This document shows, piece by piece, positions 1-11,366 of a stretch of 64,000 nucleotides of DNA. Origin of the DNA: Siphonodentalium dalli (taxonomy: Eukaryota > Mollusca > Scaphopoda > Gadilida > Siphonodentaliidae); the NCBI GenBank assembly GCA_032622095.1, contig CP136061.1:187990369-188054368 (forward strand), written 5' to 3'. The notes below the pieces were generated by a model that did no database searches, was not told where the DNA came from, and saw only the letters and a list, made by a program, of their open reading frames with translations. Each line of letters begins with the position of its first letter. The first letter of the stretch is position 1. The position numbers and the translations under genes are program-made.

Positions 1-254
1 GACAAAGTCTGTCTACATTTTGATGTTCTTTCTGTTTGTGGCGGCTTTTGACGGGTGGAAATATTTTCACAGGATACCCACCGCCAAGGCCAACCGTACC
101 TTTAAACTAGGACCATATTAGGCAATTACAGTTTGAGGGTGGTGCATTCATAAAATCCTACATATAAACAAGATACATTACCATGGATGAGGAAACTTGG
201 CACTTGAGACTGAAGAGAGTGGTAATTATTGTGATTCTGAGTAAGAAACCATTT

Positions 255-460
255 ACATTATTGGTAAATATTTCCATTTTGAAAAGTTGACTGAAGACAT
301 TGTTATATTTTCTGCTGTTTTGTATGCTGTCCTCCTGGTGTGGTCTTGAATGACTTAACACAGTAAGTGCTTTAATTGTGTCAATTTTCAGATCTGCTGT
401 TGTGGGTTGAATGAATTTGTTTTAGTCCAAGCTGCTAAACATTTTCTGACATTTACAGGA
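255..460 (-). pseudogene. Decayed copy of the DUF6589 gene 3' exon
   Basis: On the minus strand this stretch aligns by eye, with indels, to the 3' exon of the gene at 1287-2199. Matching blocks include the 'tgtgggttgaatgaa' phrase (405 here, near 1544 there), 'gtggtcttgaatg' and the lysine-rich region next to the C-terminus. The copy has in-frame stops and gaps, so it is not coding. It lies about 1.15 kb beyond the intact exon in the same orientation, as expected if part of the gene was tandemly duplicated. The first 254 bases and 460-1049 show no gene that I recognise. Confidence 0.6.
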
Positions 461-1049
461 CATCCAATTAGATAAAGACAAATCCATGAATACATATTAC
501 CAGGGCATTCAATGACTGATATTTCATTACAAGTTTCATTTGATTGGTTCTTACTCAGAATTGTCATTGCCACTCTCTCCAGTAGTTCAAGTTTCCTTTG
601 ACGTAAACTACTAAACTAGCTTGTGATATTTGTAGGAAAAGATATTGGTTTCACGACAATGTATGGCTTATATGTCGGCAATCGAGTACATACGTTAAAC
701 AACATGTATGGAAATAGATGCATTGTTGATTTTATACCAACATCTGATTACTGTTATTGTATTTTTAAAATTGCAAGTATTCCTGTTTTAAATAGAAATT
801 TCTTACAATGGTCATTGTGAAAAATATATTTTGTTCACATTAAATTACCGCTTTCAATTGATAACTCAGAACAGATATCATATTAATTGTGACTTTTTAT
901 TACTGGGTTTTTGGTTATATTAGATGAATTAACTCTTTAACTCTGCTATAAAAAGGTATTTATATATAAAGGAGAATGTTTTGATGTGAACCAATATCTA
1001 GCCCTACCAATATCGCAAGACAGTTTATGTTGAAGGAAACTTTGACGAC

Positions 1050-1260
1050 AGTAATGCCCTAAGTAATCGACCTCTTAACCAAAGCAGAATTATGGGTAAC
1101 TTTTCAGGATTTAGTCGAAAATATGGCTTGTTGCCATTTATCGGAAAGCTCTCAGCGAGAACTTTCTGATGAATGGCAACAAGCCATATTTCCGACTAAA
1201 TCCTGAAAAGTTACCCATAATTCTGCTTTGGTTAAGAGGTCGATTACTTAGGGCATTACT
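1050..1260. repeat. Palindromic foldback MITE, copy 1
   Basis: An almost perfect inverted repeat of about 211 bp. The ends read agtaatgccctaagtaatcg and its complement, and the arms meet in a short loop near 1150-1170. It holds no ORF of its own. Related copies lie at 11166-11366 and 62373-62545, so it is a mobile or amplified family, not a one-off hairpin. It ends 26 bp beyond the stop codon of the DUF6589 gene and could fold in that gene's 3' UTR if transcribed. Confidence 0.85.
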
Positions 1261-1286
1261 GTATCTCTTCAAAATACTGTGTCATG

Positions 1287-2199
1287 TTATTCCTCAGTAT
1301 TATCGGAATCGTCGTCATCATTGTCCTCATCCAGGGCAAGCGGCAAATTCCGCTCCAGACGTGAAATAATACTATTTAAATTAAGTTTAAATACCTCCTT
1401 TTTTTCAAAAAGCTGACAGAAGACATTCTGTTTTATTTTTCGGTATTTTGTAAGCTGTCTTCCTGTTGTGGTCTTGAATGGCTGAATTCTCAAGAATTCA
1501 GCAGTAAGGGTTTTAATCTCATCATCTTGAGGTCTGCTTTTGTGGGTTGAATGAACTTGTTTCAATCCAAGCTGCTCATCAACATTTTCACTTATGCTGT
1601 TAATAACTGGTACAGCCTTACAAATATTAACTATGGCATTTTCGGTCTTGTTAGCACCAAGGCCCTTAATGAGTGATTTTAGTTCTTTGGCCTGGTTTTC
1701 TTTTTGAATATCCATGGGCTTGTTTCCACCTTTTTTTCCCAAGAGGATTCACAATTGAACTGGTTCGAATTTCAATGGCTAAATGTCGTGGTAGTGATAT
1801 TTCTGTCTTCAGAATATAGTCCAGACATTCAACCAGATATTTAGATGCTGTAGAGTGAGCATAAAAATGCGGTATCATTAATTTAAGGGCAATGTTGATG
1901 CGAAAGATGTCTCCTTCGTGTATGGCATCTTTCATGTATAATAGAATAAGATATTTCTGCAGGAAGTTTTTATAATAATTGAAAAGATCATCCCCAGCCA
2001 ATTTTTCAACATCCATCACCATGCCACTTAAGTTGACTTTCACGATTTCACCTTCAGGCAAATGCTCTAAAGGCAAACTGGCCAGAAGCATACCACCACC
2101 TTGCTTTTTAATCTCAAGATGAGCATTGTTGTTTATTATAGATGTTGTCACTTCTTTTCCATTGATTCTGAGCTTACATTTTTGCTGTCTCTTGGTCTC
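1287..2199 (-). CDS. DUF6589-type protein, last exon (one frameshift)
   Basis: The exon follows a clear acceptor (polypyrimidine then CAG at 2200) and ends at TAA 1287-1289. It encodes about 300 residues. The 'GGNKPMDIQKENQAKELK' block with 'KGLGANKTENAIVNI' after it is, to my recollection, the typical C-terminal core of DUF6589 proteins, a multi-copy family in invertebrates and fungi of unproven, possibly transposase-derived, function. The protein ends in an acidic tail of D, N and E residues. A run of seven A's (minus strand; T7 at 1731-1737) moves the frame by one in the middle of the conserved block: six A's would keep it open. This could be an assembly or sequencing error, or early decay. 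Upstream exons lie at 4134, 6805, 7637 and 9489. Confidence 0.8.
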
Positions 2200-2394
2200 C
2201 TGTAAAAAGAATTAAAAAAAAATTCACGAGAAATAGGCCATAATATGGGTCAAATGTTTACTTCCCAGTTGAACAGAATAAGCTGAGGTAATTCTGTGAG
2301 GTCAAATGAGTTAATAATCTTGATTTTAAATAGTCAGCAAAAATTGGTGTGTTTGGGATTTAAAGTTGCACATGTTGTGCTTTGTAAGTGTACA

Positions 2395-3250
2395 CCATGG
2401 TGTAAGCAATTCATGAGATTCAGGGTTCTCTACAATTTTTGTCCCCCGAAAAATTAATTTTCGGGGGACTATAGAAACGGGCTCCTTCCGTCCGTCCGTC
2501 ACACTTTTGAGTACCTTCATGGTGTAATTATGTCCTACAGATTTTATCCCAGAGATTTGAAACTTCAGAATATTGTTGCCCATATATTGAAGATGTGCAA
2601 CATGTATATAGATGACGGAAAAATTATTTTTTGACGGAGTTATTAACCCTTTTCGACTTTGAAAATTTCGCCATTTTTTATAATTTTCTGCATGAGGGTA
2701 CCTTCATGGTGTAATGAACTCCTACAGTTTTGATCCCAGAGATTTGAAACTTCAGAATATTGTTGCCCATATATTGAAGATGTGCAACATGTATATAGAT
2801 GACGGAAACATTGTTTTTTACGGAGTTATTAATTAACCCCTTTCAACTTAGAAAATTTCAACATTCTTTTTAATTTCTTTAACAAAGCGGCATCGACTTG
2901 CCACGTTTTCGGGGGACATTATGGTCTGCTGTAATATTGAAATTTTTGACTGGCTAAAACTGCTCTGTCTGTTCATCATTAGCAGAATATAAGCTTCTGG
3001 TGAGCAAGGCAGGGTACCTTGTTTGTGGGCCCAGGACACTGGCATCACCCATTGCTCATTCTGAATATGGGCACCATAAAACAAAGATATTTGAAACTCC
3101 AGAGTATTGTTACCCACGTATTGGAGATGTGCAACATGTATACAGATGACAGACAAATTATTTACAGAAGTATTAACCCTTTCGACTTAGAACATTTAAA
3201 AAAAAAATTATTTCTTTAATAAAGCGACATTGACTTGCCACGTTTTTGGG
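2395..3250. repeat. Mollusc-type satellite-like repeat with CCCCGAAAA hairpin
   Basis: Begins near a 25-bp palindrome (2446-2470, cccccgaaaa on one side and ttttcggggg on the other) followed by a 'ccgtccgtccgtc' stretch. It then has three diverged units containing 'ttgttgcccatatattg' and 'gatgtgcaacatgtatatag' (about 2571, 2761, 3110). The short ORFs here are repeat reading frames, not genes. It lies in the last intron of the DUF6589 gene. The rest of that intron (3251-4133) shows no recognisable feature. Confidence 0.75.
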
Positions 3251-4133
3251 ACACTGTGGTCAGCTGACCTTTTATTCAACTTATAATTTGACCAATTTTA
3301 TAACATTTTTGTGTCTAACCGATAACTCCTGTTTGGTTTATTTGGATTTAGTTTCTAATCAATAACTCAAGTTTGGACGACCTGATCACAGTCAAAATTG
3401 TTGGTGTGTTTTCAGTTCAAAACTCAGGTCTTATGCGGTAGTGCAAATCGGAATGGCTAACTGGCATATTGCCCCGCCCAAGTGGTGCTCTAGTTAAATT
3501 TAGTTTATTGATTATAGGCCCCTGAGAATATTCGATATTTGTATTGTTATTCGTTCAATTTTAGAGCAACGAATAGTAATTTTGAATACACCAAACCAGT
3601 GAACGTATTCATTTGGAGAAAGATACTTTTAATATATTTACTGCTCACAAAGATTGTATTTTACTAATTGTTATATTTTGAAGATATTTTTTCTTTTAAT
3701 TGTGGATCCGCTGTTCACAAAAGATGAGAATGTGTTTTATTTAATAGACTATTCTGACATACAGAAGAAACTGGAAACATATATATTTATCTTAGCATTT
3801 CGGTGGGTAAGATTATGAAATATACAATTCGATTAAATTGTTTTGTTTTTTTAGAGCTATTCAGTTCCACTATTCACAGGGGCCTAATTGATTGAATTGA
3901 AGATATGGAGGGTTTTGCAACAGACACGTCTATTAATTTTCAGCCCAAATTTGGGTTTGCACGTTTATTATTTTACAATATTTTATTAGTAGGTTATATT
4001 TAAATGGACATGGCTCATTCGAACCTCTAAATTTTATTATATATAATTTGGAGCAACGGATACAAGCATTGACCACCATGCCTTTAATAAATACATTAGT
4101 AAATAGGTTTTACTGTTGATTTGTATCTATTAC

Positions 4134-4469
4134 CTGCTCAAAGTTTTGTGGCTCTGCAAGTTCATCATATATCTTGTCCAACAAATTGTTGCTTGCTGCT
4201 TGTCGTTTTTTTTTTTTTGGAGCTTTTTCTATACCAACTGGTGGCTCGTTCTTCGTTGGATTTGGAGCATCGAGTTTGGTTAAGCCTAGGTGATCCATTG
4301 TTACACTTAGAACATAACTTAACCCCACAAGCATCACGAACTCTTCACGAGACTTATAGCGAGACTTTACATTACCATTTACATCATTTCTCTGTATCAA
4401 AGTTTTCAGATTTGCTAACATCCCAGAATCTCTGCCAGAATTTGCCCTCAGGTGTTGTTTTACCAGCTT
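4134..4469 (-). CDS. DUF6589-type protein, internal exon
   Basis: A 336-bp exon in phase 0 at both ends, with acceptor ...ttgttgcAG at 4471-4470 and donor GCAG|GTAATAG at 4134/4133. It encodes about 112 residues containing 'SGRDSGMLANLKTLIQRNDV', which fits the post-GGDQ segment of DUF6589 proteins. A basic 'KAPKKKKRQ' stretch follows and may act as a nuclear localisation signal. It reads open throughout and joins in frame to 6974-6805 upstream and 2199-1287 downstream. Confidence 0.78.
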
Positions 4470-4609
4470 CTGCAACAATAGATTGATAAAACAAACATTA
4501 TTTTTGATTGAAATTACTATAGTATGGTAAACATTGTGTTGATGTCCAGATTGACCACCTGTCGTTAGTCTGTCTGTCCGTCTGTGTTCGTCAAGCAATT
4601 TTTATCTGA

Positions 4610-6410
4610 TCGGTACCTAATTTTGTTTATGAATTCCTCAGCCCAAAAGACAGATCAAGTTCGAATATGAGTTTGATCTAACTATTTTAAGGGAGTAATG
4701 GCCCTTTTTGCTCAATTTAACAAAAAAAATAAAATGATTTGTTATTATTTTAATTTAGATTGAACTCCTTGCTCAATTAAAAACAAAATTTATGTTAACA
4801 AAATTTGAAGAACTAACCCCATTATAACTCCACCAAGGGTACCCTGAGTCACAAAACCAAATTTGGTTTAAATAGGTCCAATATCATGTGTTATGTGCTG
4901 GTAAATTTGTTGCCCATATATTGCAGATGTGCAACATGTATATAGATTAAGGAAAGAAAAAAATTTGAGAAAGTTATTAACCCTTTTCGACTTAGAAATT
5001 TTCAACATTTTTTACAATTTTCTATCAATGGATTCCAGGATGGGTTTTTGTCCCCCGAAAAAAAAAATTCGGGGGACTATTAAAATAGCAGGTGTCCGTC
5101 CGTCCGTCCGGAAATGGTTTCCGGATGATAACTTTAGTTTCGGTTATTAGATCAAAAGCAAATTTCATAGGTGAGTTTATCAGACCAAAATAAAGGTCAG
5201 GTTCGAATATGGGTTATTTTTGCGAGAGTTATGGCCCTTTTTTGACTTAGAAAACCCCTGAAAGTTGGTTTCCGGATGATAACTTTAGTAGAGTTAATCG
5301 GATTCAAACCAAATTTGGTATATTACTTTCTCCCAGTAAAACACAGGTCAAGTTCGAACTTGGGTTCTGCCCGACCATTTTTGGCAGAGTTATGCCTCTT
5401 TTTCGACTTAGAAAATTTAGTTTTTCTTCTGTTTTTTTGGTTTCCGGATGATAACTTGATAACTCAAGTTCGAATTTTGGTTTAATCCGATAATTTTTGC
5501 GAGAGTTATGGCCCTTTTTTGTCCGCCAACCTGACAGATAAAACCCCAAAAGTTGGTGTCCGGATGATAACTTTAGTAGAGTTAATCAGATTTAAACCAA
5601 ATTGGTATGTGTCTTTCTCCTAGAAAAACACAGGTCAAGTTCGAACTCGGGTTCCGCCCGCCAATTTTCACCAGAGTTATGTCCCTTTTTGACTTAGAAT
5701 TTTTGCCAATTTGAGGTTTCCGGATGATAACTTTAGTAAATGTGTACTGAATGAAATTAAATTTGGTATATGTGCTGGTAAAATTGTTGCCCATATATTG
5801 CAGATGTGCAACATGTTTATAGATTAAGGAAATATTTTTTTGTTGAAAAAGTTATTAACCCTTTTCGACTTAGAAAATTTCAACATTTTTTACAATTTTC
5901 TATCAATGGATTCCAGGATGGGTTTTTGTCCCCCGACATATCAAATTCGATTTCGTGTTTCGCCATGCCAATTTTTATACGCAAACAACAGTCGTATCAA
6001 GCCAACGCTTAGAGGCGGACATGAGGTCTACCGACCTTTTATTCGACTTGTTTTACTTAGAAAATTTCTCACTTTTTCGGTTTCCGGATGATATCTCAAG
6101 TTTGGATCCTTTAGTTGCAAATACCGTTTGTATGTGGATCAGTCATATCACGATACAGGTCAAGTTCGAATTTGAGTTTGAACCGATGATTTTTCGACTT
6201 AGAAAATTCAATTTTTCATGTAATTTTCTTCATTTTGTACCAATTTGAGGTTATATTTTGACTTTAAGAGTTTTTTTTAAAGATTTGGTTATTTGTATGC
6301 ATGTCAGTAATGAGACAATGCACAAGTGTCTTATCCATATAGTATACTTCTACAAAGCCTCCGCTCCAAATGAAGCCACCGGTTCGGGGGACACTGGTCG
6401 AGCGGCCTTT
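4610..6410. repeat. Array of mollusc-type repeats with CCCCGAAAA ends
   Basis: Repeated phrases 'tttccggatgataacttta', 'gttatggcccttttt' and 'cgacttagaaaatt' recur every 150-190 bp. A hairpin of CCCCGAAA type lies near 5050-5076 and another end near 6381-6392. A block of about 180 bp at 4910-5060 is repeated almost exactly at 5785-5940. The many short ORFs on both strands follow the repeat units and carry no conserved domain. The array fills most of the intron between the exons at 4469 and 6805. Confidence 0.75.
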
Positions 6411-6544
6411 TATTTGTAATAAAAACAGAATGAAATCAGTGTGTTAATGGGTTTCATGATACAGCACTTGTGCCATCATGTATAAAGATAAAACTTGAGG
6501 TTGCGTCTGTTCTGTTATTCCATGCTGGCAATCATGCTGTGTTG

Positions 6545-6665
6545 GCAAACCATTTCTTTACTAATTACTCGATTGATGAGTAGTTTTCTTTTGAATTGTT
6601 CAGATAATAAGTTCAGCAATAGGTCATTTGTTGAACTTATTATCCCAACATTTCACACCAATTAA
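6545..6665. repeat. Fragment of the hairpin MITE seen complete at 62079-62335
   Basis: The block 'gttcagataataagttcag' followed by its complement 'gaacttattatc' matches, in reverse complement, the central hairpin of the TTAA-flanked element at 62079-62335. Flanking 'actcgattgatgagtag' also matches. No TTAA-bounded end is visible, so this is a truncated copy. Confidence 0.55.
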
Positions 6666-6804
6666 CAATAATCCTACACAAGGAAGATTTATTCGTACGT
6701 ATGATGTCATCTGCTAATTTTTCCATGGCAACATTCCAAATAATCGATCATTCCAATATCTAATTTTATAATTGGGTGGAAGAATCCAGATATCCAAAGC
6801 TTAC

Positions 6805-6974
6805 CTCTAGAAAATCCATGTTAGTATGAAATAGCTCAACAATCATTGGTCCCAAGATGTCAAAGCGCTCTTCTGCTGTTTCAGAACCCAATCTCAGAGA
6901 TTTCGCACCTTGTAGTCGAATCCTAGTCATTTGATCGCCACCAACAGGTATTTGGATGTCCTTCAGTGAATCAC
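6805..6974 (-). CDS. DUF6589-type protein, GGDQ exon
   Basis: A 170-bp exon bounded by acceptor ttcAG|G (6976/6975) and donor AGAG|GTAA (6805/6804). Read after the phase-1 end of the exon at 7637 it stays open and encodes 'IQIPVGGDQMTRIRLQGAK', then 'SETAEERFDILGPMIVEL'. The GGDQ-T-R core and the following 'GP...E.FH' segment are the most recognisable signature of DUF6589 proteins as I know them. It ends in phase 0 and joins exon 4469-4134. It is too short for ordinary ORF screens and was found from splice sites and homology. Confidence 0.8.
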
Positions 6975-7636
6975 CTGAATTTGAAACAATAATGTAGATT
7001 ACATATTTATATTCCTATAACAAATCTTTGTTGAGGGTGTATATAGGAACCAGCTTGTCCATCTGTCTGTGGATGCTACTTTGTCTGAGGCCGTATTCAT
7101 ACATTTTTCAGTTAAATGTTTTACCTCCAACATGAAATTTCTGGGTTCCCTGAAATTTTCGTCAAACTTTTATCTCAATATTTTCTGTTGGAATTATTGG
7201 ATTCGAACGACAAAAATTGTTTTTTTTTTTTTTTTTTAAAGTAGGCTTTCCATATTTTATTTTAATGACCTTTTGTAAAATATAGGTCTATGGGTTGATA
7301 CAATGTTTTGATCACATCAGATTCTATATTTTTTAAATAAAACATGAAACCTTGGAATATGAACAAAAAGTGCTTGCTCATAGGTAAAATGACTTCAGTC
7401 TTAAATGAAAAACTTATTACTGGCAGGTACTCATTTGGCACCGGTCAAAATATTGGCAAACTCTCAATTTTCTTTATCTCAGTTGGCTTTGGATGACATA
7501 AACAATCACAATCATGACATTTTGGCCAGATACTATTTTATGTGACTATATATACAGAAATAAGTGTATTGGAAACTTTGACAGGTGTTCTGGCTGGGCT
7601 TCTTAATCTGATATTATAGCACATGCGATAACTCAC

Positions 7637-8228
7637 ATTTTCCGGCTTTTCTGTACCACGAAGACACTTGCTGTATATAACTGTCCATTATGTCTAAGCA
7701 GTCATCATATTTCGCCTCATTTTTCAATTCTAATGGCAGCAACATCGAATTGGTTTTCCTGGTCATTATCTCCTGTAGTTCAAGCTCGATGTGGTTTGGC
7801 AGGACACTTTTCATCCAGTGCAGACTGGCTATATTATCACAAATTTCTCTTCCAATTAGCGTCTTTATATCTTGTGTAAACGACTGAATTTCTGTCTCAT
7901 TTGCCAAAAATTTGTTTAAATCAGTCTCTTTATCTTGCCGTGCACTTGTGTAGTTTTTGAGGAATGGATTTTCCGCAAAATCAGATTTTGTGTCCCTGTA
8001 CGTTGTAAAGTCACTCGCAAAGAAGTGGTAGTCAAGGCCATGATTTTTCATTCGAACGTCATTGGTCTTCACACTCATGTCTAAATTATCGCCATTAATC
8101 TTGCCATGTTGACCTTCCGAAATTGCTTTGATGATATTATTTTCTGCAAACTTTCCAAATTCTGTAATAATGTTTGGCTTACTGGACTCGCTTAGTGTGA
8201 TATGGATTTTGTTGAGCCTCTGCAGTAG
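7637..8228 (-). CDS. DUF6589-type protein, exon with GDN motif
   Basis: A 592-bp open exon with acceptor ttttttcAG at 8230-8229 and donor AAAAT|GTGAGT at 7637/7636. Its first codons 'LLQRLNKIHITLS' match the family pattern 'RLNKL...LS' that precedes the core. 'INGDNLDMSVKTNDVRM' followed by 'LDYHFFASDF' matches the 'GDN.D..V....' then 'H.F' block conserved in DUF6589 proteins. It is acidic and helical downstream with no membrane segment. No stop or shift is seen within the exon. Confidence 0.8.
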
Positions 8229-8359
8229 CTGAAAAAAATATTTAATCATATAATTAACTCAAGCATATCTCATATCTATGTTGTATCGGTGCTATTTAGC
8301 AGCGGTTTCAAAGCTTGCTACTACAAATGATTGGTGATATTCATATCATTTAGTGGTTA

Positions 8360-9400
8360 TCTATATATATATAAAACCCGTCGTCTGTCTGTTTGTGTAC
8401 ATCTGTGTATAACTCGGTCCCTCTTTTGGCGAGCTTATAACTTTTCAACCATGCGTGCAATGTAGCCCAAAATGTAGCCCAAAAAAGGTGACTCACAAAA
8501 TGTTCACGCCAATTGGTCAATGCAAACCCGAGATCTCACATGGTCCCCAAATGCAGTATTTGCACCCAAGTAGACACTACTTCTTATGACGTTTGTCGAA
8601 ATGACGTCATTTGACGTCGTACACAAACCCACACTTGCGTTGCTATTGTATTGACGAAATTTCCATGCGCTCTACCAAAGCGTTATTGAAAATGGGCGCT
8701 ATAAACTGTCAGATCAGGTTGAGTGTGAAGATAATTGATGCATGCTGCTTTTGCCATGGAAGTGCATGGGGTGTAGAGTTGAGACTAGAACGTTCTATAC
8801 CGTCGTCGGAAATGGGTGCTAAATGGTCTTATAATATGCCACTTCAGAGTGAATATAAGTAATGGATTGTGTCTTTGTTATGAAAGTTGTGCATTGTGTG
8901 TGGAATCGAAGGAGTACATATACAGAAGACGGCAAATTCATAAATAACGTTTTATACCATATAAAAATGGGCGCGAAGTGGGCAAATGGGCCGCAGTGAA
9001 AGGGCCTGTGGCCTTAGGCTTATATACGCTGCTGAGTAAAAGCTCCCAAAGGGAGCCTGTTTTAAAAGATCATAATGCATATGCACGAAGCGCACAAAGG
9101 GGCTGCAGTCCACTATGTCGCTGAATAAAGGCTCTGTTTCAGTTACTGGAATATATATAATAGTAATACAGAACTATAAGTTGATTTTGTTGCATTTCCA
9201 TATGCGCATGCATATATGTGGGTGGTAGTATAATCTACAGTTTTTCTGTGAAAAAAGTGTTCCCGAGCCATAAGCTCATATATAGCACAAAAGGGCCGCA
9301 GGCCCCTCCACCACTGAAGAAATGTTCCCAAATGGAGTCTATTTCAGTTGGTAAATACAGTAATAAAATAACATGTTGATTGTGTTGCGTTCCAAATGAC
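8360..9400 (+). repeat. Repeat starting TCTATATATATATAAAA, possible Helitron-type 5' end
   Basis: Starts TC followed by an (TA) run and 'aaaacccgtcgtctgtctg', which resembles 5' ends of non-autonomous Helitrons described in invertebrates. 'aatgggcgc'-type phrases and two diverged copies of a block around 9120-9240 and 9330-9400 follow. I could not find a convincing 3' hairpin plus CTRR end, so Helitron identity is only a suggestion. The ORF at 8611-8862 lies wholly within repeat sequence and has no recognisable domain. Confidence 0.35.
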
Positions 9401-9488
9401 CCACATATATAATTGAATTTTGAGATGGTGAAGGGGTTGTGAATTAGTTGGTCACGTTTTATGAAACCAAGGTCTTTTTATTACTAAC

Positions 9489-9790
9489 TTGTTGTTCGCT
9501 TGACATTTTATTGCCAAGTTGTCCACAACCTCTGTACAGCTGATGCTTGCTTATCCCTGCTGTTGAATATCATGGCATAAATGGTAGTCATTGTTCCCTC
9601 CTTGGATCCAGCATCTCCCACCAATGTATTTAATATATCATATAGGATAGGTAGGTTCAGCTGCATTTCACTTATTACATTCTTGAATAACTTGTTGTTT
9701 TCAACCAAGAAGTCAACATTCCTCTCGTATAACACGCTGCATCCTCTTCTGGAGATCTTAGAGATAGAAGCTAGCATATTATATATAAAC
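9489..9790 (-). CDS. DUF6589-type protein, upstream exon (one frameshift)
   Basis: Acceptor tccttgcAG at 9792-9791 opens about 100 residues. They include 'CSVLYERNVDFLVENNKLF' and 'LPILYDILNTLVG', which fit the 'S.L......L....W.....E....P.L...L' segment before the core in this family. The frame stops at a TAA near 9508. If the frame is moved by one at about 9530, the exon continues as 'CGQLGNKMSSEQQ' and reaches donor CAA|GTTAGT (9489/9488). It then joins in phase 0 to 'LLQRLNKIH' of the next exon. The shift is therefore most likely a small indel in a once-continuous exon. Confidence 0.68.
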
Positions 9791-11165
9791 CTGCAAGGAT
9801 GATACATATGTTTTGTTTTTTGCCAGTTATTTTTTTTACTCCTAATTAACTTACAGCGGTCAGATGCTCGTAGCCCGTTTATATATAACCATGGGTATAT
9901 GCCAGATATTACCATGCAAAAATGGCGTGCCTTTTGACCGTGTATTTATCCATGGTGTGTGTGCCTGTGGTTGTCCGTAGCCTGGTGTCCGGGGTTATTG
10001 TTTTGAAATGTAATCATGTTCGACTGATGTTGTTAGATTGGTAATGCGATTGGTAGTGTGATGGTGGTGTAGCCAAGTCCTGAGTGCCAAATATCCCAGA
10101 CTCAACCACGGGGTGCCACTCGCGGCTTAGTTGTTCTGCTTAAGGCATAGGCCTATTTGTTTTTTATCCGAGAATACATTGCACCAACGGCAATATATTG
10201 ACCATACTCTAAATGAAAACTCTTCTGTGGCAATTACGCTGTAACATCGTGCTGCAAATAAAATGATATTAATTGTGTTGTAGAAATCATACGCGAGACA
10301 AATTGAGGGCAAGGTTTATCGATCCAAACTGGAGTGTGTTTTCATTTCCCACATATACCCATGGTTATATATAAACGGGCTGCAAGCATCTAACTGCAGG
10401 TGTTTAAATTTGCATATTACTATTTTCATGATTCTGAGTTTAGCGAATCCTCCATTACAATAAAGGGTTCATGGTGATTTATTTATATATATTAATGATA
10501 CCTGCATGAAATGGCAGTTTGATTGGAGCATTTGTAAAATGTTAAATAATGATAAAAAAAAACCGTTTTATATCACTATTGTCAAAATGATGTTTGCGAA
10601 ATGCATTATATAGAATTTTGGAACAAAACAAGGGTAGAGAAATACTCAATGGACATTTATATTCTATTCACTGAACATAGTGTTGGTTTTATAATATGCT
10701 TTTTGGGAACACTAAGAACTGAAACTCATCATGATCATGGTGCTCGAATATGTGGACTGTGATTTTTGAAAAGTTTCCTTTTCCCATTCAATTGGTGTTC
10801 ATTCAAGCATGTAGCAAGTCGCCATATCATTTGTTATGAGCTATGTTCGTCATATATTTAAGAAATAATTTTTTATTTGATTAAGGTTAAACAGTTATAA
10901 AGAAAAGTTTGAAGACATTATATAACACATCGTTATAGTAAATTTGTCTTCAAACGTGTTGGTTATAACTCATAACATTAAAGGGGTACTGGCCATGTAT
11001 GGGACCATCTCCTTTTACACTCAACATAGTATATGCAACAAATGAATGAATTTGATCATCCCATAAATGGCTGGATTTAGTGTACAGTACCCCTTTTTTT
11101 TTAAACGAACGGTATTTATTAAATTTAATCCCAGTGTTATGGTCTGAAGCTATTGGAGAGATATA
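9791..11165. other. No gene recognised
   Basis: AT-rich sequence upstream of the exon at 9490-9790. A further exon linking to the ZAD-like exon at 25250-25700 should lie somewhere between 9.8 and 25.2 kb, because the phases of those two exons do not fit each other directly. I could not identify it here. The short ORFs have no conserved features. Confidence 0.5.
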
Positions 11166-11366
11166 ATAATGCTCTAAGTAATCGACTTGTTAACCACAGC
11201 AGAATTATGGGTAACTTTTCAGGATTTAGTCAGAAATATGGCTTGTTGCCACAGCTCTCAGGGAGAGCTTTCCGATGAATGGCAACAAGCCATATTTCAG
11301 ACTAAATCCTGAAAAGTTACCCATAATTCTGCTGTGGTTAAGAAGTCGATTACTTAGAGCTTTACT
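11166..11366. repeat. Palindromic foldback MITE, copy 2
   Basis: A second near-perfect inverted repeat of the family at 1050-1260. Both arms contain 'cagaattatgggtaactttt' and 'aaatatggcttgttgcca', and the loop is near 11250-11270. Arm-to-arm identity remains very high, which suggests recent amplification or arm correction. The next 500 bases (11367-11911) hold no feature I can name. Confidence 0.85.

Noticed and set aside
10040-10140. Possible tRNA-derived SINE ('ggtgtagccaagtcc', 'caaccacggggtgcc')
   Set aside because: No convincing A and B boxes and no second copy in the window.
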